From positions 51,353-115,352 of the forward strand of contig NZ_WHPN01000420.1 in assembly GCF_009735685.1 (NCBI RefSeq): a stretch of DNA of 64,000 bases. Reading direction: 5' to 3'. The translations under genes were made by a program, and so were the position numbers. This document shows, one piece after another, positions 33,222 to 41,933 of the stretch (position 1 is its first letter; every line of letters starts with the position of its first letter). The notes below the pieces were generated by a model that saw only the letters and a program-made list of their open reading frames with translations, was not told the DNA's origin and did no database searches. Source of the DNA: Streptomyces lycii. Lineage in GTDB: Bacteria; Actinomycetota; Actinomycetes; Streptomycetales; Streptomycetaceae.

Positions 33222-33971
33222 ATGGGCGTACGGCTCATCGTCGTGGACGACCACCGACTGCTGGCGGAGGCACTGGCCTCGGCCCTGAAACTGCGCGGGC
33301 ACCGTGTGATCGCGGCCGCCGCGCCGAGCGGCGGGGCGGCCGAACTCGTGGTCAACCGGGCACCGGAGGTGTGTCTGCTGGGCACCGCGGCGCCCGCGGA
33401 GCCGGGCACCTTCGACCCGGTGTTGCGCATCAAGCGGGACCGTCCGCAGGTGGCGGTCGTCGTGCTCGGGCCGGTGCCGAGCCCGCGCGGCATCGCGGCG
33501 GCGTTCGCCGCGGGCGCCTCCGGTTACGTACGGCACGACGAGCGCATCGAAGGGGTGGAACGGGCCATGGTGAAGGCCCGTGCCGGTGAGGCGGCGGTGG
33601 CGCCGCAGCTGCTCCAGGGCGCGTTCGCGGAACTGCTCAACCCGGTGGCGCAGCCCGACGACGAGGCGACCCGGCTGCTGCGGATGCTCACGCCCCGGGA
33701 GATCGAGGTGCTGGTGCGGGTCGCGGAGGGCGAGGACACCCGGGTGATCGCGGCGGGCATGGGCATAGCGCCGAGCACGGCCCGCACCCATGTGCAGCGG
33801 GTGCTGATGAAGCTCGGCGTGGGGTCCCGGCTGGAGGCGGCGGCGCTGGCGGCGCGCACCGGACTGCTCGACCGCGCGGCACATGCCGCGCGGGCGGAGC
33901 GGGAGCCGGAGGACGCGGGCCGCGGCGCGGTGCCCCTCGCGCGGAACGGCGCGGCGCCGGACACGGGATGA
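33222..33971 (+). CDS. LuxR-type regulator with degenerate receiver domain
   Basis: A 249-residue NarL/FixJ-type regulator: receiver-like domain (residues 1-120) then a LuxR helix-turn-helix (LTPREIEVLVRVAEGEDTRVIAAGMGIAPSTARTHVQRVL). The acidic pair VDDH is kept, but the position of the phospho-acceptor aspartate holds Gly54 (EVCLLGTAAP where VLLDxxLP is expected). The switch lysine region reads YVRHDE without lysine. It is therefore probably phosphorylation-independent and an orphan, with no kinase adjacent. ATG 33222 is preceded by GGGGGAG; the upstream open frame is not supported. The C-terminal 35 residues are Ala/Glu/Arg-rich. Confidence 0.85.
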   Translation: MGVRLIVVDDHRLLAEALASALKLRGHRVIAAAAPSGGAAELVVNRAPEVCLLGTAAPAEPGTFDPVLRIKRDRPQVAVVVLGPVPSPRGIAAAFAAGASGYVRHDERIEGVERAMVKARAGEAAVAPQLLQGAFAELLNPVAQPDDEATRLLRMLTPREIEVLVRVAEGEDTRVIAAGMGIAPSTARTHVQRVLMKLGVGSRLEAAALAARTGLLDRAAHAARAEREPEDAGRGAVPLARNGAAPDTG

Positions 33972-34043
33972 CCCGCGTCCGGACACCGCGCGGCGCTCCG
34001 GTGCCCCGGCGCTCCGCCGGGCAGGACCCGCCCGGTCCGGCGG

Positions 34044-34068
34044 GACGGGCCCCGGGCCGGGACCCGTC
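34044..34068. terminator. Possible terminator between convergent genes
   Basis: GACGGGCCC (34044-34052) can pair with GGG-A-CCCGTC (34059-34068) with one bulge. It lies between the LuxR-type gene and the convergent small membrane protein gene. Confidence 0.4.
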
Positions 34069-34085
34069 GTCCCGTCCGCCCCGGG

Positions 34086-34439
34086 TCAGCCCCGGCCGCT
34101 CGTCCCCGGCTCGCCGGCCGGGTCCTCGCCCGGGCCGTCCGGGTCCGCGGGCAGCGGCGGTGTCGGGACGGCCGTCGGGCGCAGTTTGAGCCAGACCAGG
34201 AAGAAGACGCCGAGGGCCAGCATGCCCAGGCCGGTCCACAGGTTGATGTTGATGTCCTGGGCCTTCTTCAGGTCGGCTTCGGTGGCGGTCAGCCCGGCGA
34301 TCGTCACGATCACGCCGTAGACGACGAACAGGCCGCCGATGATGCGGCGTACGTCGAAGAGCCGGGCCGCGGTGGCGGACTCCCGCTCCAGCTCCTCCAC
34401 CTGGCTCTGGTAGTCACTCTCGTGCTGGTGGTCACTCAT
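34086..34439 (-). CDS. Small membrane protein accompanying the SSS symporter
   Basis: A 117-residue protein with two transmembrane helices (about residues 33-52 and 68-86) flanking a short external loop (TEADLKKAQDININ). A His/Gln/Glu-rich N-terminus precedes and a Pro/Asp/Glu/Gly-rich tail follows. It starts 19 bases after the symporter stop on the same strand, with AAGAAG upstream, so the two are one operon. Small partner proteins of this kind accompany solute/sodium symporters in actinobacteria; an accessory role in transport is inference. Confidence 0.8.
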   Translation of the reverse strand: MSDHQHESDYQSQVEELERESATAARLFDVRRIIGGLFVVYGVIVTIAGLTATEADLKKAQDININLWTGLGMLALGVFFLVWLKLRPTAVPTPPLPADPDGPGEDPAGEPGTSGRG

Positions 34440-34458
34440 GCTGCGGACTTCTTTCCGG

Positions 34459-36129
34459 TCAGAAGGAGAACGGGATGTAGCAGACGGCCGCGAGGACGAT
34501 GGCGCCCCAGCCGAGCAGGGCCGGCTTGCGGTACCACGCGTCGTCGCCCTCCGCCGGGAGTTCCTCCATGCCCGGGGACGTCGTGCCGTAGACGAGGCCG
34601 GCCAGCGCCGCGGCGGGCTTGGGCTTGGTGACCATGGTGACGACGAGCATCACGACGCCGCCGACCACGAAGGCGACGATCGAGGACACGAAGTTGGCGC
34701 CCTGGTCGCTCGGGATGTCCAGCACCCCGCCCTTGTAGAACCAGAAGTAGTTGATCATCGCGGCGACGGTGCCCGTCAGCAGGCCCCAGAAACCGGCGGC
34801 CGGTGTGGTCCGCTTCCAGAACATGCCGATGATGAACACCGCGAACAGCGGGACGTTGAAAAACGAGAACAGCGTCTGCAGGTAGTTCATGATGTTGCTG
34901 AAGCTGGCGGCGATGAAGGCCGTGCCCATGCCGATCAGCACACCGACCGCGGTGATCACCCGGCCCACCTGGAGGTAGTGCCGGTCGGAGCGGCCCTTCT
35001 TCAGGTACGCGGCCCAGATGTCGTTGGTGAAGACGGTGTTGAAGGACGAGACGTTGGCGGCCATACCGGCCATGAAGGCGGCGAGCAGACCGGTCACGGC
35101 GACGCCCAGCACACCGTTCGGCAACAGGTCGCGCATCAGCACCGGGATCGCGTCGTTGTACTGGAGCCCGCCCTCGGTCCTGCCCAGCGTCGGCTCCATC
35201 ACCAGCGCGATCAGCCCGGGCACGACGACGACCATCGGGATGAGGATCTTCGGGAAGGCGGCGATGAGCGGGGTGCGCTTGGCGGCGGAGGCGTTCTTCG
35301 CGGACAGGGCGCGCTGCACCTCGGCGAAGTTGGTGGTCCAGTAGCCGAAGCTCATCACGAAGCCGAGGCCGAGGACGATGGTCAGCCAGTTGGCGCCGAG
35401 CGGGTTGGCCGAGCCGATGCCGGTGCCCTCCCAGGCGGAGAGGAAGGCCCCGCCCTTGCTCTCGGTGAGCGAGTCGGTGAGTCCGTCCCAGCCGCCGACC
35501 CGCTTCAGGCCCACGACCGTGAGCGGGATGAGGGCGGCGAGGATCACGAAGAACTGGAGCACCTCGTTGTAGATCGCCGAGGAGAGACCGCCGAGCGTGA
35601 TGTACGCGAGCACGAAGAGGCCAGCGACGACGATGGCCACCCACTGCGGCCAGCCGAGGAGCGCCTCCAGCACGATGGCCATCGCGTACAGGTTGACGCC
35701 CGCGATCAGCACGGCGGAGACCGCGAAGATGACCGCGCTCAGCAGGTGCGAGGACGGCCCGAAGCGGTGCAGCAGGAACTCCGGGACGGAGCGGACCTTC
35801 GATCCGTAGTAGAACGGCATCATCACCAGGCCGAGGAAGACCATGGCCGGGATGGCGCCCACCCAGTACCAGTGCACGGTGTACATGCCGTACTGGGCGC
35901 CGTTGGCCGCCATGCCCAGGATCTCGGTGGCACCGAGGTTGGCCGCGACGAAGGCGAGGCCGGTGATCCACGCGGGGAGGGAGCGGCCGGAGAGGAAGAA
36001 GTCGAGGCTGGTCTTCACGCTGCGCCGGGCGGCGAAGCCGATCCCGAGCACGACGACGAAGTAGATCGCCAGGATGGAGTAGTCGAGCCAGTTGGTGGGG
36101 AGCCGTAGCCCTTCGGCCAGGTAATGCAT
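34459..36129 (-). CDS. Sodium:solute symporter family (SSS, SglT-like)
   Basis: A 556-residue SSS-family transporter with about 14 hydrophobic helices. Features include DFFLSGRSLPAWITGLAFVAANLGATE near the N-terminus, TLGGLSSAIYNEVLQ, GYWTTNFAEVQRALSAKN, and AAFMAGMAANVSSFNTVFTNDIW in TM8 with the Na+-site Ser residues. SSS sugar carriers (SglT/vSGLT) share the AEVQRAL and sodium-site features. It is divergently transcribed from galT-galE-galK, which makes galactose (or a related sugar) the likely substrate. Regulation is probably through the shared 168-base promoter region. Confidence 0.9.
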   Translation of the reverse strand: MHYLAEGLRLPTNWLDYSILAIYFVVVLGIGFAARRSVKTSLDFFLSGRSLPAWITGLAFVAANLGATEILGMAANGAQYGMYTVHWYWVGAIPAMVFLGLVMMPFYYGSKVRSVPEFLLHRFGPSSHLLSAVIFAVSAVLIAGVNLYAMAIVLEALLGWPQWVAIVVAGLFVLAYITLGGLSSAIYNEVLQFFVILAALIPLTVVGLKRVGGWDGLTDSLTESKGGAFLSAWEGTGIGSANPLGANWLTIVLGLGFVMSFGYWTTNFAEVQRALSAKNASAAKRTPLIAAFPKILIPMVVVVPGLIALVMEPTLGRTEGGLQYNDAIPVLMRDLLPNGVLGVAVTGLLAAFMAGMAANVSSFNTVFTNDIWAAYLKKGRSDRHYLQVGRVITAVGVLIGMGTAFIAASFSNIMNYLQTLFSFFNVPLFAVFIIGMFWKRTTPAAGFWGLLTGTVAAMINYFWFYKGGVLDIPSDQGANFVSSIVAFVVGGVVMLVVTMVTKPKPAAALAGLVYGTTSPGMEELPAEGDDAWYRKPALLGWGAIVLAAVCYIPFSF

Positions 36130-36296
36130 GGATCACTCTCTTCCGGCGGGCTGGGGGTGGGGCCCCGCGGCGCGCGGTCGGTGCTCTGCAGTTGTCGGTA
36201 CAGTGCGATTGTTGTCTTGTGGTAAAGCTTGTTGGATTATGTTTAGTGCAGGTTTCGGGCGCAAGCAGCCCGGGCGAAGAACGCCAAGGAGTTCTG
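36130..36296. promoter_or_regulatory. Divergent gal/symporter promoter region with GT-rich repeats
   Basis: A 167-base gap between the symporter and galT with an AT-richer block at 36190-36256, rare in this window. It contains recurring GT-rich hexamers on the galT sense strand: TGCGAT (36214), TGTTGT (36220), TTGTGG (36227), TTGTTGGAT (36240). In S. lividans, galP1 is controlled through TGTGAT-type direct hexamers, so this is probably the equivalent galactose-induced, glucose-sensitive promoter. The RBS AAGGAG is at 36286-36291. Confidence 0.65.
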
Positions 36297-37364
36297 GTGA
36301 AGAAGACCGCGACCCGTCTCGCGGACGGCCGCGAACTGCTCTATTACGACGCGCGGGACGACACCGTGCGCGACGCGGTGGACCGGCGGCCGCTCGACGC
36401 GGTCAACACGGCCTCGGAGATCAGGCGCGACCCGCTGCTCGGTGACGCGGTGGCCGTCGCCTCGCACCGGCAGGGCCGCACCTACCACCCGCCGGCCGAC
36501 GAATGCCCGCTCTGCCCGTCCCGGGACGGCAGGCTCAGCGAGATCCCGGACGCCGACTACGACGTGGTGGTCTTCGAGAACCGCTTCCCCTCGCTCGCCG
36601 GGGACACCGGACGCTGCGAGGTCGTCTGCTTCACCTCCGACCACGACGCCTCCTTCGCGGATCTCACCGAAGCTCAGGCGCGGCTCGTCCTCGACGCCTG
36701 GACCGACCGGACGGCCGAGCTGTCCCGGCTCCCCGCCGTCCGGCAGGTCTTCTGCTTCGAGAACCGGGGCAAGGACATCGGCGTCACCCTGGGCCATCCG
36801 CACGGCCAGATCTACGCGTACCCCTTCGCGACGCCGCGTACCGAACTGATGCTCCGTTCGCTGGCGGGCCATCAGGAGCGGTCCGGGCGCAACCTCTTCG
36901 ACGACGTGCTCGCGGACGAGCGGGCGGACGGCAGCCGGATCGTGCTGGCGGGCGAGCACTGGACGGCCTTCGTGCCGTACGCCGCCCACTGGCCCTACGA
37001 GGTCCACCTCTACCCGAACCACCGGGTGCCCGACCTGCCCGCCCTCGGCGAGGCGGCCCGCGCGGAGTTCCCCCGGGTCTACCTCGAACTGCTGCGGCGC
37101 TTCGACCGGGTCTTCGGGACCGGCGAGCCGCCCACCCCGTACATCTCGGGCTGGCACCAGGCGCCCGTCGCGGGCTGGGAGGGCTGGGACCGGCTCCCGG
37201 TGGACCGTGACGCCTTCGCCCTCCACCTCGAGCTTTTCACCATCCGCCGCACTTCCGGCAAGCTGAAGTTCCTCGCGGGTTCCGAATCCGGCATGAACGT
37301 GTTCATCAACGATGTGCCGCCGGAGACCGCGGCGGACCGACTGCGAGAGGTTGCGAGCGCGTGA
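36297..37364 (+). CDS. galT: Galactose-1-phosphate uridylyltransferase
   Basis: GalT of the Leloir pathway swaps UMP from UDP-glucose to galactose-1-phosphate through a uridylyl-histidine intermediate. This 355-residue protein shows the Zn-binding ECPLCPS, the substrate motif VVFENRFPSL, the catalytic GHPHGQIYAYPF (H-P-H) and a C-terminal GWHQAP..LHLELF segment. GTG 36297 with AAGGAG five bases upstream is the start. It is the first gene of the galT-galE-galK operon, overlapping galE by GTGA. Confidence 0.95.
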   Translation: MKKTATRLADGRELLYYDARDDTVRDAVDRRPLDAVNTASEIRRDPLLGDAVAVASHRQGRTYHPPADECPLCPSRDGRLSEIPDADYDVVVFENRFPSLAGDTGRCEVVCFTSDHDASFADLTEAQARLVLDAWTDRTAELSRLPAVRQVFCFENRGKDIGVTLGHPHGQIYAYPFATPRTELMLRSLAGHQERSGRNLFDDVLADERADGSRIVLAGEHWTAFVPYAAHWPYEVHLYPNHRVPDLPALGEAARAEFPRVYLELLRRFDRVFGTGEPPTPYISGWHQAPVAGWEGWDRLPVDRDAFALHLELFTIRRTSGKLKFLAGSESGMNVFINDVPPETAADRLREVASA

Positions 37365-38428
37365 GCGAGAAGAAGTATCTGGTCACCGGAGGCGCCGGCT
37401 ATGTGGGCAGCGTCGTCGCCGCCCACCTGCTGGAGGCCGGACACCGGGTCACCGTGCTCGACGACCTGTCCACCGGGCACCGCGAGGGCGTCCCGGCCGG
37501 TGCCGAGTTCGCGCGGGGCCGCATCCAGGACCTGACGGCGGAGCAGCCCCCCGTGACGCTCGACGGCTCCTACGACGGGGTGCTGCACTTCGCGGCGTTC
37601 TCCCAGGTCGGCGAGTCCGTCACGGATCCCGAGAAGTACTGGCGCAACAACGTCGGCGGCACCGTGGAGCTGCTGACCGCCATGCGCGCCGCGGGCATCG
37701 GCAAGCTCGTCTTCTCCTCCACCGCCGCCACCTACGGCGAGCCGGAGTCGGTCCCGATCACCGAGTCCGACACCACCGCGCCCACCAGTCCGTACGGCGC
37801 CACCAAGCTGGCCGTCGACCACATGATCGCCGGCGCGTGCGCCGCACACGGCCTCGCCGCCACCTCGCTGCGCTACTTCAACGTCGCCGGCGCCTACCGC
37901 GCGGCCGACGGCGTCACCTACGGCGAGCGGCACGACCCGGAGTCCCACCTCATCCCGCTCGTCCTCCAGGTCGCCCAGGGCCGACGCGACGCCATTTCCG
38001 TCTACGGCGACGACTACCCGACCCCCGACGGCACCTGCGTCCGCGACTACATCCACGTCGCCGACCTCGCCGAGGCCCACCTCCTCGCCCTCGGCGCCGC
38101 GACCCCCGGCGAGCACCTGGTCTGCAACCTCGGCAACGGCAACGGCTTCTCCGTCCGCGAGGTCGTCGAGACCGTCCGCCGCGTCACCGGCCACCCGGTC
38201 CCCGAGGTCGCGGCCCCGCGCCGGGGCGGCGACCCCGCCGTGCTCGTCGCGTCCGCCGACCGCGCCCGGGACCGCCTCGGCTGGAAGCCCCGCCGCGCCG
38301 ATCTGGCCGGCATCGTCGCCGACGCCTGGGCGTTCTGCACCGGCCGCGACGCGGACGGCGCCGGGCACACATCCGCCGGTGGCCCCGGACACGGCACCGG
38401 GCACGACTCCGGGAACGGCACCGCATGA
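37361..38428 (+). CDS. galE: UDP-glucose 4-epimerase
   Basis: GalE interconverts UDP-galactose and UDP-glucose with bound NAD. It is an extended SDR with GGAGYVGS at the N-terminus, HFAAFSQVGES, FSSTAATYGEP (catalytic Ser), the YGATK pair (Tyr/Lys) and RYFNVAGA. The 355-residue length includes a Gly/His-rich tail of about 25 residues (GHTSAGGPGHGTGHD), not usual for GalE. The start codon GTG overlaps the galT stop, and galK begins just after its stop. Confidence 0.95.
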   Translation: MSEKKYLVTGGAGYVGSVVAAHLLEAGHRVTVLDDLSTGHREGVPAGAEFARGRIQDLTAEQPPVTLDGSYDGVLHFAAFSQVGESVTDPEKYWRNNVGGTVELLTAMRAAGIGKLVFSSTAATYGEPESVPITESDTTAPTSPYGATKLAVDHMIAGACAAHGLAATSLRYFNVAGAYRAADGVTYGERHDPESHLIPLVLQVAQGRRDAISVYGDDYPTPDGTCVRDYIHVADLAEAHLLALGAATPGEHLVCNLGNGNGFSVREVVETVRRVTGHPVPEVAAPRRGGDPAVLVASADRARDRLGWKPRRADLAGIVADAWAFCTGRDADGAGHTSAGGPGHGTGHDSGNGTA

Positions 38429-38442
38429 CAGGAGAAGCAGGC

Positions 38443-39591
38443 GTGACCGAGCAGCTCGAGCCCGCCTTCCGGGACCTCTACGGCACCGGGCCGGAGGGGG
38501 TGTGGGCCGCGCCCGGCCGGGTCAATCTGATCGGCGAGCACACCGACTACAACGACGGCTTCGTGCTGCCGCTGGCCCTCCCGCACACCGCCCGCGCGGC
38601 CGTCGCCCGCCGGGACGACGGCGTGCTGCGGCTGCACTCCGCCGACGTCGGGGGCGGCGTCACCGAGCTGCGGCTCGACGAGCTGGAGCCCGGCGGCGTC
38701 CAGGGCTGGGAGGCGTACCCGGCCGGGGTCGTCTGGGCGCTGCTCGACGCCGGTCACCCGGTCACCGGGCTGGACCTGCATTTGGCGTCCACCGTCCCCA
38801 CCGGCGCCGGGCTCTCCTCGTCCGCCGCGCTGGAAATCGTCACCGCGCTGGCCGTGAACGACCTGTACGACCTCGGCCTCCAGCGGTGGCGGCTGGCCCG
38901 GCTCGCGCAGCGCGCGGAGAACGTCTTCGTCGGCGTGCCCTGCGGGATCATGGACCAGACGGCGTCCGCCTGCTGTACCGAGGGCCACGCCCTGCATCTC
39001 GACACCCGGGACCTCGGGCAGCGCCAGGTCCCGTTCGACCTCGCCGCCGAGGGGCTGCGGCTGCTGGTCGTCGACACCCGCGTCAAGCACCAGCTGGGCG
39101 ACGGGGCGTACGCGAACCGGCGCTCGGCCTGCGAGAAGGGCGCCGCCCTGCTGGACGTGCCCGCGCTGCGCGACATTCCGTACGAGGAACTGGCCGGGGC
39201 CCTCGCCCGGCTGGACGACCCGGTCCTGCGTCGCCGGGTGCGGCACGTCGTCACCGAGAACCACCGGGTCGAGGAGGTCATCGGCCGGCTGGAAGCGGGT
39301 GACCCGCGCGCCATCGGCCCGCTGCTGACCGCGGGGCACGTCTCGCTCCGTGACGACTTCGAGGTCTCCTGCCCCGAGCTGGACCTGGTGGTGGCGTCGG
39401 CGGAGGACGCCGGTGCGCTGGGCGCCCGGATGACGGGCGGCGGATTCGGCGGTTCGGCGGTCGTGCTCGTGGAGGAGGACGGGGCCGAGGAGGTCGGCAG
39501 GGCCGTCACGGCGGCCTTCGCGGCCCGGGGGCACCGCGCGCCGCGCGTGTTCACGGCCGTACCGGCGGCGGGGGCGCGCCGGCTGGCGTAG
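38443..39591 (+). CDS. galK: Galactokinase
   Basis: GalK phosphorylates galactose at C1 with ATP. This 382-residue GHMP kinase has the galactokinase signature GRVNLIGEHTDYNDGFVLP, the ATP loop PTGAGLSSSAALE, the catalytic aspartate region GIMDQTAS and the C-terminal MTGGGFGGSAV. AGGAGAAG at 38430-38437 points to GTG 38443; an alternative ATG at 38425 overlaps the galE stop by ATGA and would add six residues. It is the last gene of the gal operon. With the divergent symporter the operon gives uptake and complete conversion of galactose to UDP-glucose. Confidence 0.95.
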   Translation: MTEQLEPAFRDLYGTGPEGVWAAPGRVNLIGEHTDYNDGFVLPLALPHTARAAVARRDDGVLRLHSADVGGGVTELRLDELEPGGVQGWEAYPAGVVWALLDAGHPVTGLDLHLASTVPTGAGLSSSAALEIVTALAVNDLYDLGLQRWRLARLAQRAENVFVGVPCGIMDQTASACCTEGHALHLDTRDLGQRQVPFDLAAEGLRLLVVDTRVKHQLGDGAYANRRSACEKGAALLDVPALRDIPYEELAGALARLDDPVLRRRVRHVVTENHRVEEVIGRLEAGDPRAIGPLLTAGHVSLRDDFEVSCPELDLVVASAEDAGALGARMTGGGFGGSAVVLVEEDGAEEVGRAVTAAFAARGHRAPRVFTAVPAAGARRLA

Positions 39592-40439
39592 GGACTGGTT
39601 CCGCGGGGGTCCGCGGGTTCTGCGGTGCGACGGGGCCGGTCCCAGGGATCCGCCGGGCCGGTCCCATGGATCCTCGGGGCGGCCCACGGACCCGCCGGTG
39701 TGCCTGTCCGGGCCCGCGGATCCGCGGGGCGGTTCCACGGATCCGCTGGGGCGGGTCCCGCGGATCAGCCGGGGCGCCTGGCCGCGCCCCGCGGATCCGC
39801 GGGGCGCGGCACCGCGTACGCTCCGGCGGGCTCCGGCGGGGCCCGGTGGGCTCCGGCGGGGCCCGGTGGGCTCCGGCGGGCGCGCGGTCCGTGGCCGGGG
39901 GCCTGCCCGCGCTCTCTCCTCCGCCCGCCGCTGCCCGCGCCCGGGTTCCTGCCCGATAGGGCTCTTCCTGCCGGTTTCCCCGCCGGCCCCCGGCGGTTCC
40001 CCCGGTTGCCGGGGGTTCTCTCCGGAGCCTTGCAACTGCACGGAGCGCACACCGATCCGCCGCCCTCGGAGATCCACACCCTGCCCCCGGCGGCTTCCGA
40101 GCGCGGCGCGACCGGCCCGGATGTGGCCGCCGCGACGGACCCTGTTGATTTCTGTCGCTGGATGCAACAGCAAACACAGCAAGAACAGCGAAGGCACGTT
40201 CGGGCCCGAACACTTTCGCCAATCCACTTCCCAGGCCGGTCCTTCGCCGTACGCTGATGCACAGCACCGGTGGGGGCCGGTGTTCATTTCAGGGGGCGAG
40301 ACAGTCGGGTACGGCGCCCGGGGCGGGGTGACATCGCGGCACGGCGGCGGCCGGTCGCGGGACCTCCGCACCGTCAGGGCGGGGGGATCCGCCTCGGGCG
40401 TCGTGCCCGCTCTGCCCGTGTCGAGGCATGGGAGTCGCT
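39592..40439. other. Low-complexity gap downstream of galK
   Basis: An 848-base gap. The stretch 39605-39900 is a degenerate repeat of GGATCCGCGGGGCGG-like and GGCTCCGGCGGGGCCCGGTG units; BamHI-like GGATCC recurs several times. The stretch 40140-40260 is lower in GC (TGCAACAGCAAACACAGC) and probably contains the promoter of the next gene, with TACGCT at 40251 a possible -10. Open frames on both strands look spurious. No RNA gene is seen. Confidence 0.55.
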
Positions 40440-41255
40440 GTGACACGTATCCGGGTGCTGGTGGTGGACGATCACCGCATCTTCGCCGAGTCGCTGGCCG
40501 CTGCGCTCGCCGCCGAACCGGATGTGGACGTGGCGGCGGCCGGCAGCGGGCCCGCCGCGCTGCGTTCGATGGAACGGGCCGCGGCCGAGGGCCGGCGTTT
40601 CGACGTGATGCTCGTCGACGCCGACCTCGGCGGTGCCGCCGGGGGAGCGGCCGGCGGTGGCGCCGGTCCGGGCGCCCCGGTGCCGCCGGCGCCCGGAGTG
40701 CCCTCCGGCGCTGCCCGCGGCGGTGCCCGCGACCCGGCCGCCGAGGTCGCCCTGGACGGCATGGCCCTGGTCACCCGGGTGCGGGACGCCCGGCAGGGGG
40801 TCCGTACGGTCGTGCTGGCCGAGCGGGACGATCCGCGCCGGGCGGCCGCCGCGCTCCAGGCAGGCGCGTTCGGCTGGGTCGCCAAGGACTGCTCGCTGTC
40901 CCGGCTGCTGTCCGTGATCCGCGGAGTGCTGCGCGACGAGACCCATCTGCCGCCGGCGCTGCTGACCGGGGTGCTGCGGGAGCTGACGGCGGCCCGCAAG
41001 CACCGTACGGAGAGCGAGCGGCTCGTGGAGTCGCTGACGCCGCGCGAGCGCGAGGTGCTGCGCTGCATGGTCGCGGGGCTGGGCCGCAAGGCGGTGGCCG
41101 AGCGGCTCTTCCTCTCGCCGCACACCGTCCGCACCCACATGCAGAACGTGCTGGGCAAGCTCGGGGTGCATTCGACGCTGGCGGCGGTGGCGCTGGCCCG
41201 GCGGGCCGGGGTCGGCCCGGTGGAGGATCTTCCGGCGGTGGGCAGCGCGGGCTGA
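40440..41255 (+). CDS. LuxR-type response regulator with insertion in receiver
   Basis: A 271-residue NarL/FixJ-family regulator. The receiver has VVDDHRIF, phospho-acceptor Asp60 in MLVDADL, and WVAKDCS with the switch lysine; the DNA-binding domain is LTPREREVLRCMVAGLGRKAVAERLFLSPHTVRTHMQNVL. Directly after the DADLGG loop a stretch of about 37 Gly/Ala/Pro residues (65-101) interrupts the receiver before LDGMALVTRVR; standard proteins have two to four residues there. GTG 40440 with GGGAG upstream is chosen. It is an orphan with no kinase nearby. Confidence 0.87.
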   Translation: MTRIRVLVVDDHRIFAESLAAALAAEPDVDVAAAGSGPAALRSMERAAAEGRRFDVMLVDADLGGAAGGAAGGGAGPGAPVPPAPGVPSGAARGGARDPAAEVALDGMALVTRVRDARQGVRTVVLAERDDPRRAAAALQAGAFGWVAKDCSLSRLLSVIRGVLRDETHLPPALLTGVLRELTAARKHRTESERLVESLTPREREVLRCMVAGLGRKAVAERLFLSPHTVRTHMQNVLGKLGVHSTLAAVALARRAGVGPVEDLPAVGSAG

Positions 41256-41413
41256 GCCGCGCCGCGGGCCGTTCAGCCACTGGGTCGGGGCCGTGTCGGG
41301 GGCCGGGACGGGGGCGGGCGGTTCGGCCGCCGGGTCCGGGCCGTCGTGTCCCGGGGCCGGGGCGGGTCCGGGCCGCGCCCGGGGTCCGGTGCCGTGGTGT
41401 CCCGGTGCCGGTA

Positions 41414-41911
41414 TCAGCCCGGCAGGTTGTCGAAGGGTGCCGTCAGCTGCCGCAGCAGCCCCGCGAGTTCACCCCGCTGGACCGCCGACAGCTCGGCCAG
41501 GATGGCCCGTTCCTGGGCCAGCAGCCCGGCCAGCGAGCTGTCGGCGCGGTCGCGCCCCTCGGCGGTGAGCCGCACCAGCACGCCGCGCCGGTCGCTGGGG
41601 TCGGGCAGCCGCTCGACGAGGCCCTTCTTGGCGAGCCGGTCGATGCGGTTCGTCATGGTGCCGGAGGTGACCAGCGTCTGGGTGAGCAGCTGGCCCGGTG
41701 AGAGCTGGTACGGGGCGCCCGCGCGGCGCAGCGCGGTGAGGACGTCGAACTCCCAGGGCTCCAGGCCGTGCTCGGCGAAGGCGATCCGCCGGGCCCGGTC
41801 GAGATGGCGTGCGAGCCTGCTGATGCGGCTCAGCACCTCCAGCGGCTCCACGTCGAGGTCCGGACGCTCCCGGCGCCACGCAGCGACCAGCCGATCGACC
41901 TCGTCCTCCAT
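41414..41911 (-). CDS. MarR-family transcriptional regulator
   Basis: A 165-residue MarR-family winged-helix repressor. The dimerisation helix and the core (LEPWEFDVLTALRRAGAPYQLSPGQLLTQTLVTSGTMTNRIDRLAKKGLVERLPDPSDRRGVLVRLTAEGR in overlapping parts) include the recognition helix and the DRRGV wing. It is divergent from the trans-aconitate methyltransferase. A palindromic operator candidate (41945-41977) lies 34-66 bases upstream of its start, so autoregulation and control of the methyltransferase/VOC pair are likely. The ATG at 41911 begins MEDEVDRLVAAW. The ligand is unknown. Confidence 0.92.
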   Translation of the reverse strand: MEDEVDRLVAAWRRERPDLDVEPLEVLSRISRLARHLDRARRIAFAEHGLEPWEFDVLTALRRAGAPYQLSPGQLLTQTLVTSGTMTNRIDRLAKKGLVERLPDPSDRRGVLVRLTAEGRDRADSSLAGLLAQERAILAELSAVQRGELAGLLRQLTAPFDNLPG

Positions 41912-41933
41912 GCGGATCAGTGTAGTAGGTCTG

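Noticed and set aside
36192..36296. Upstream start for galT
   Set aside because: The extension would cover the AT-rich promoter block and lacks a ribosome site, while AAGGAG at 36286-36291 fits GTG 36297.
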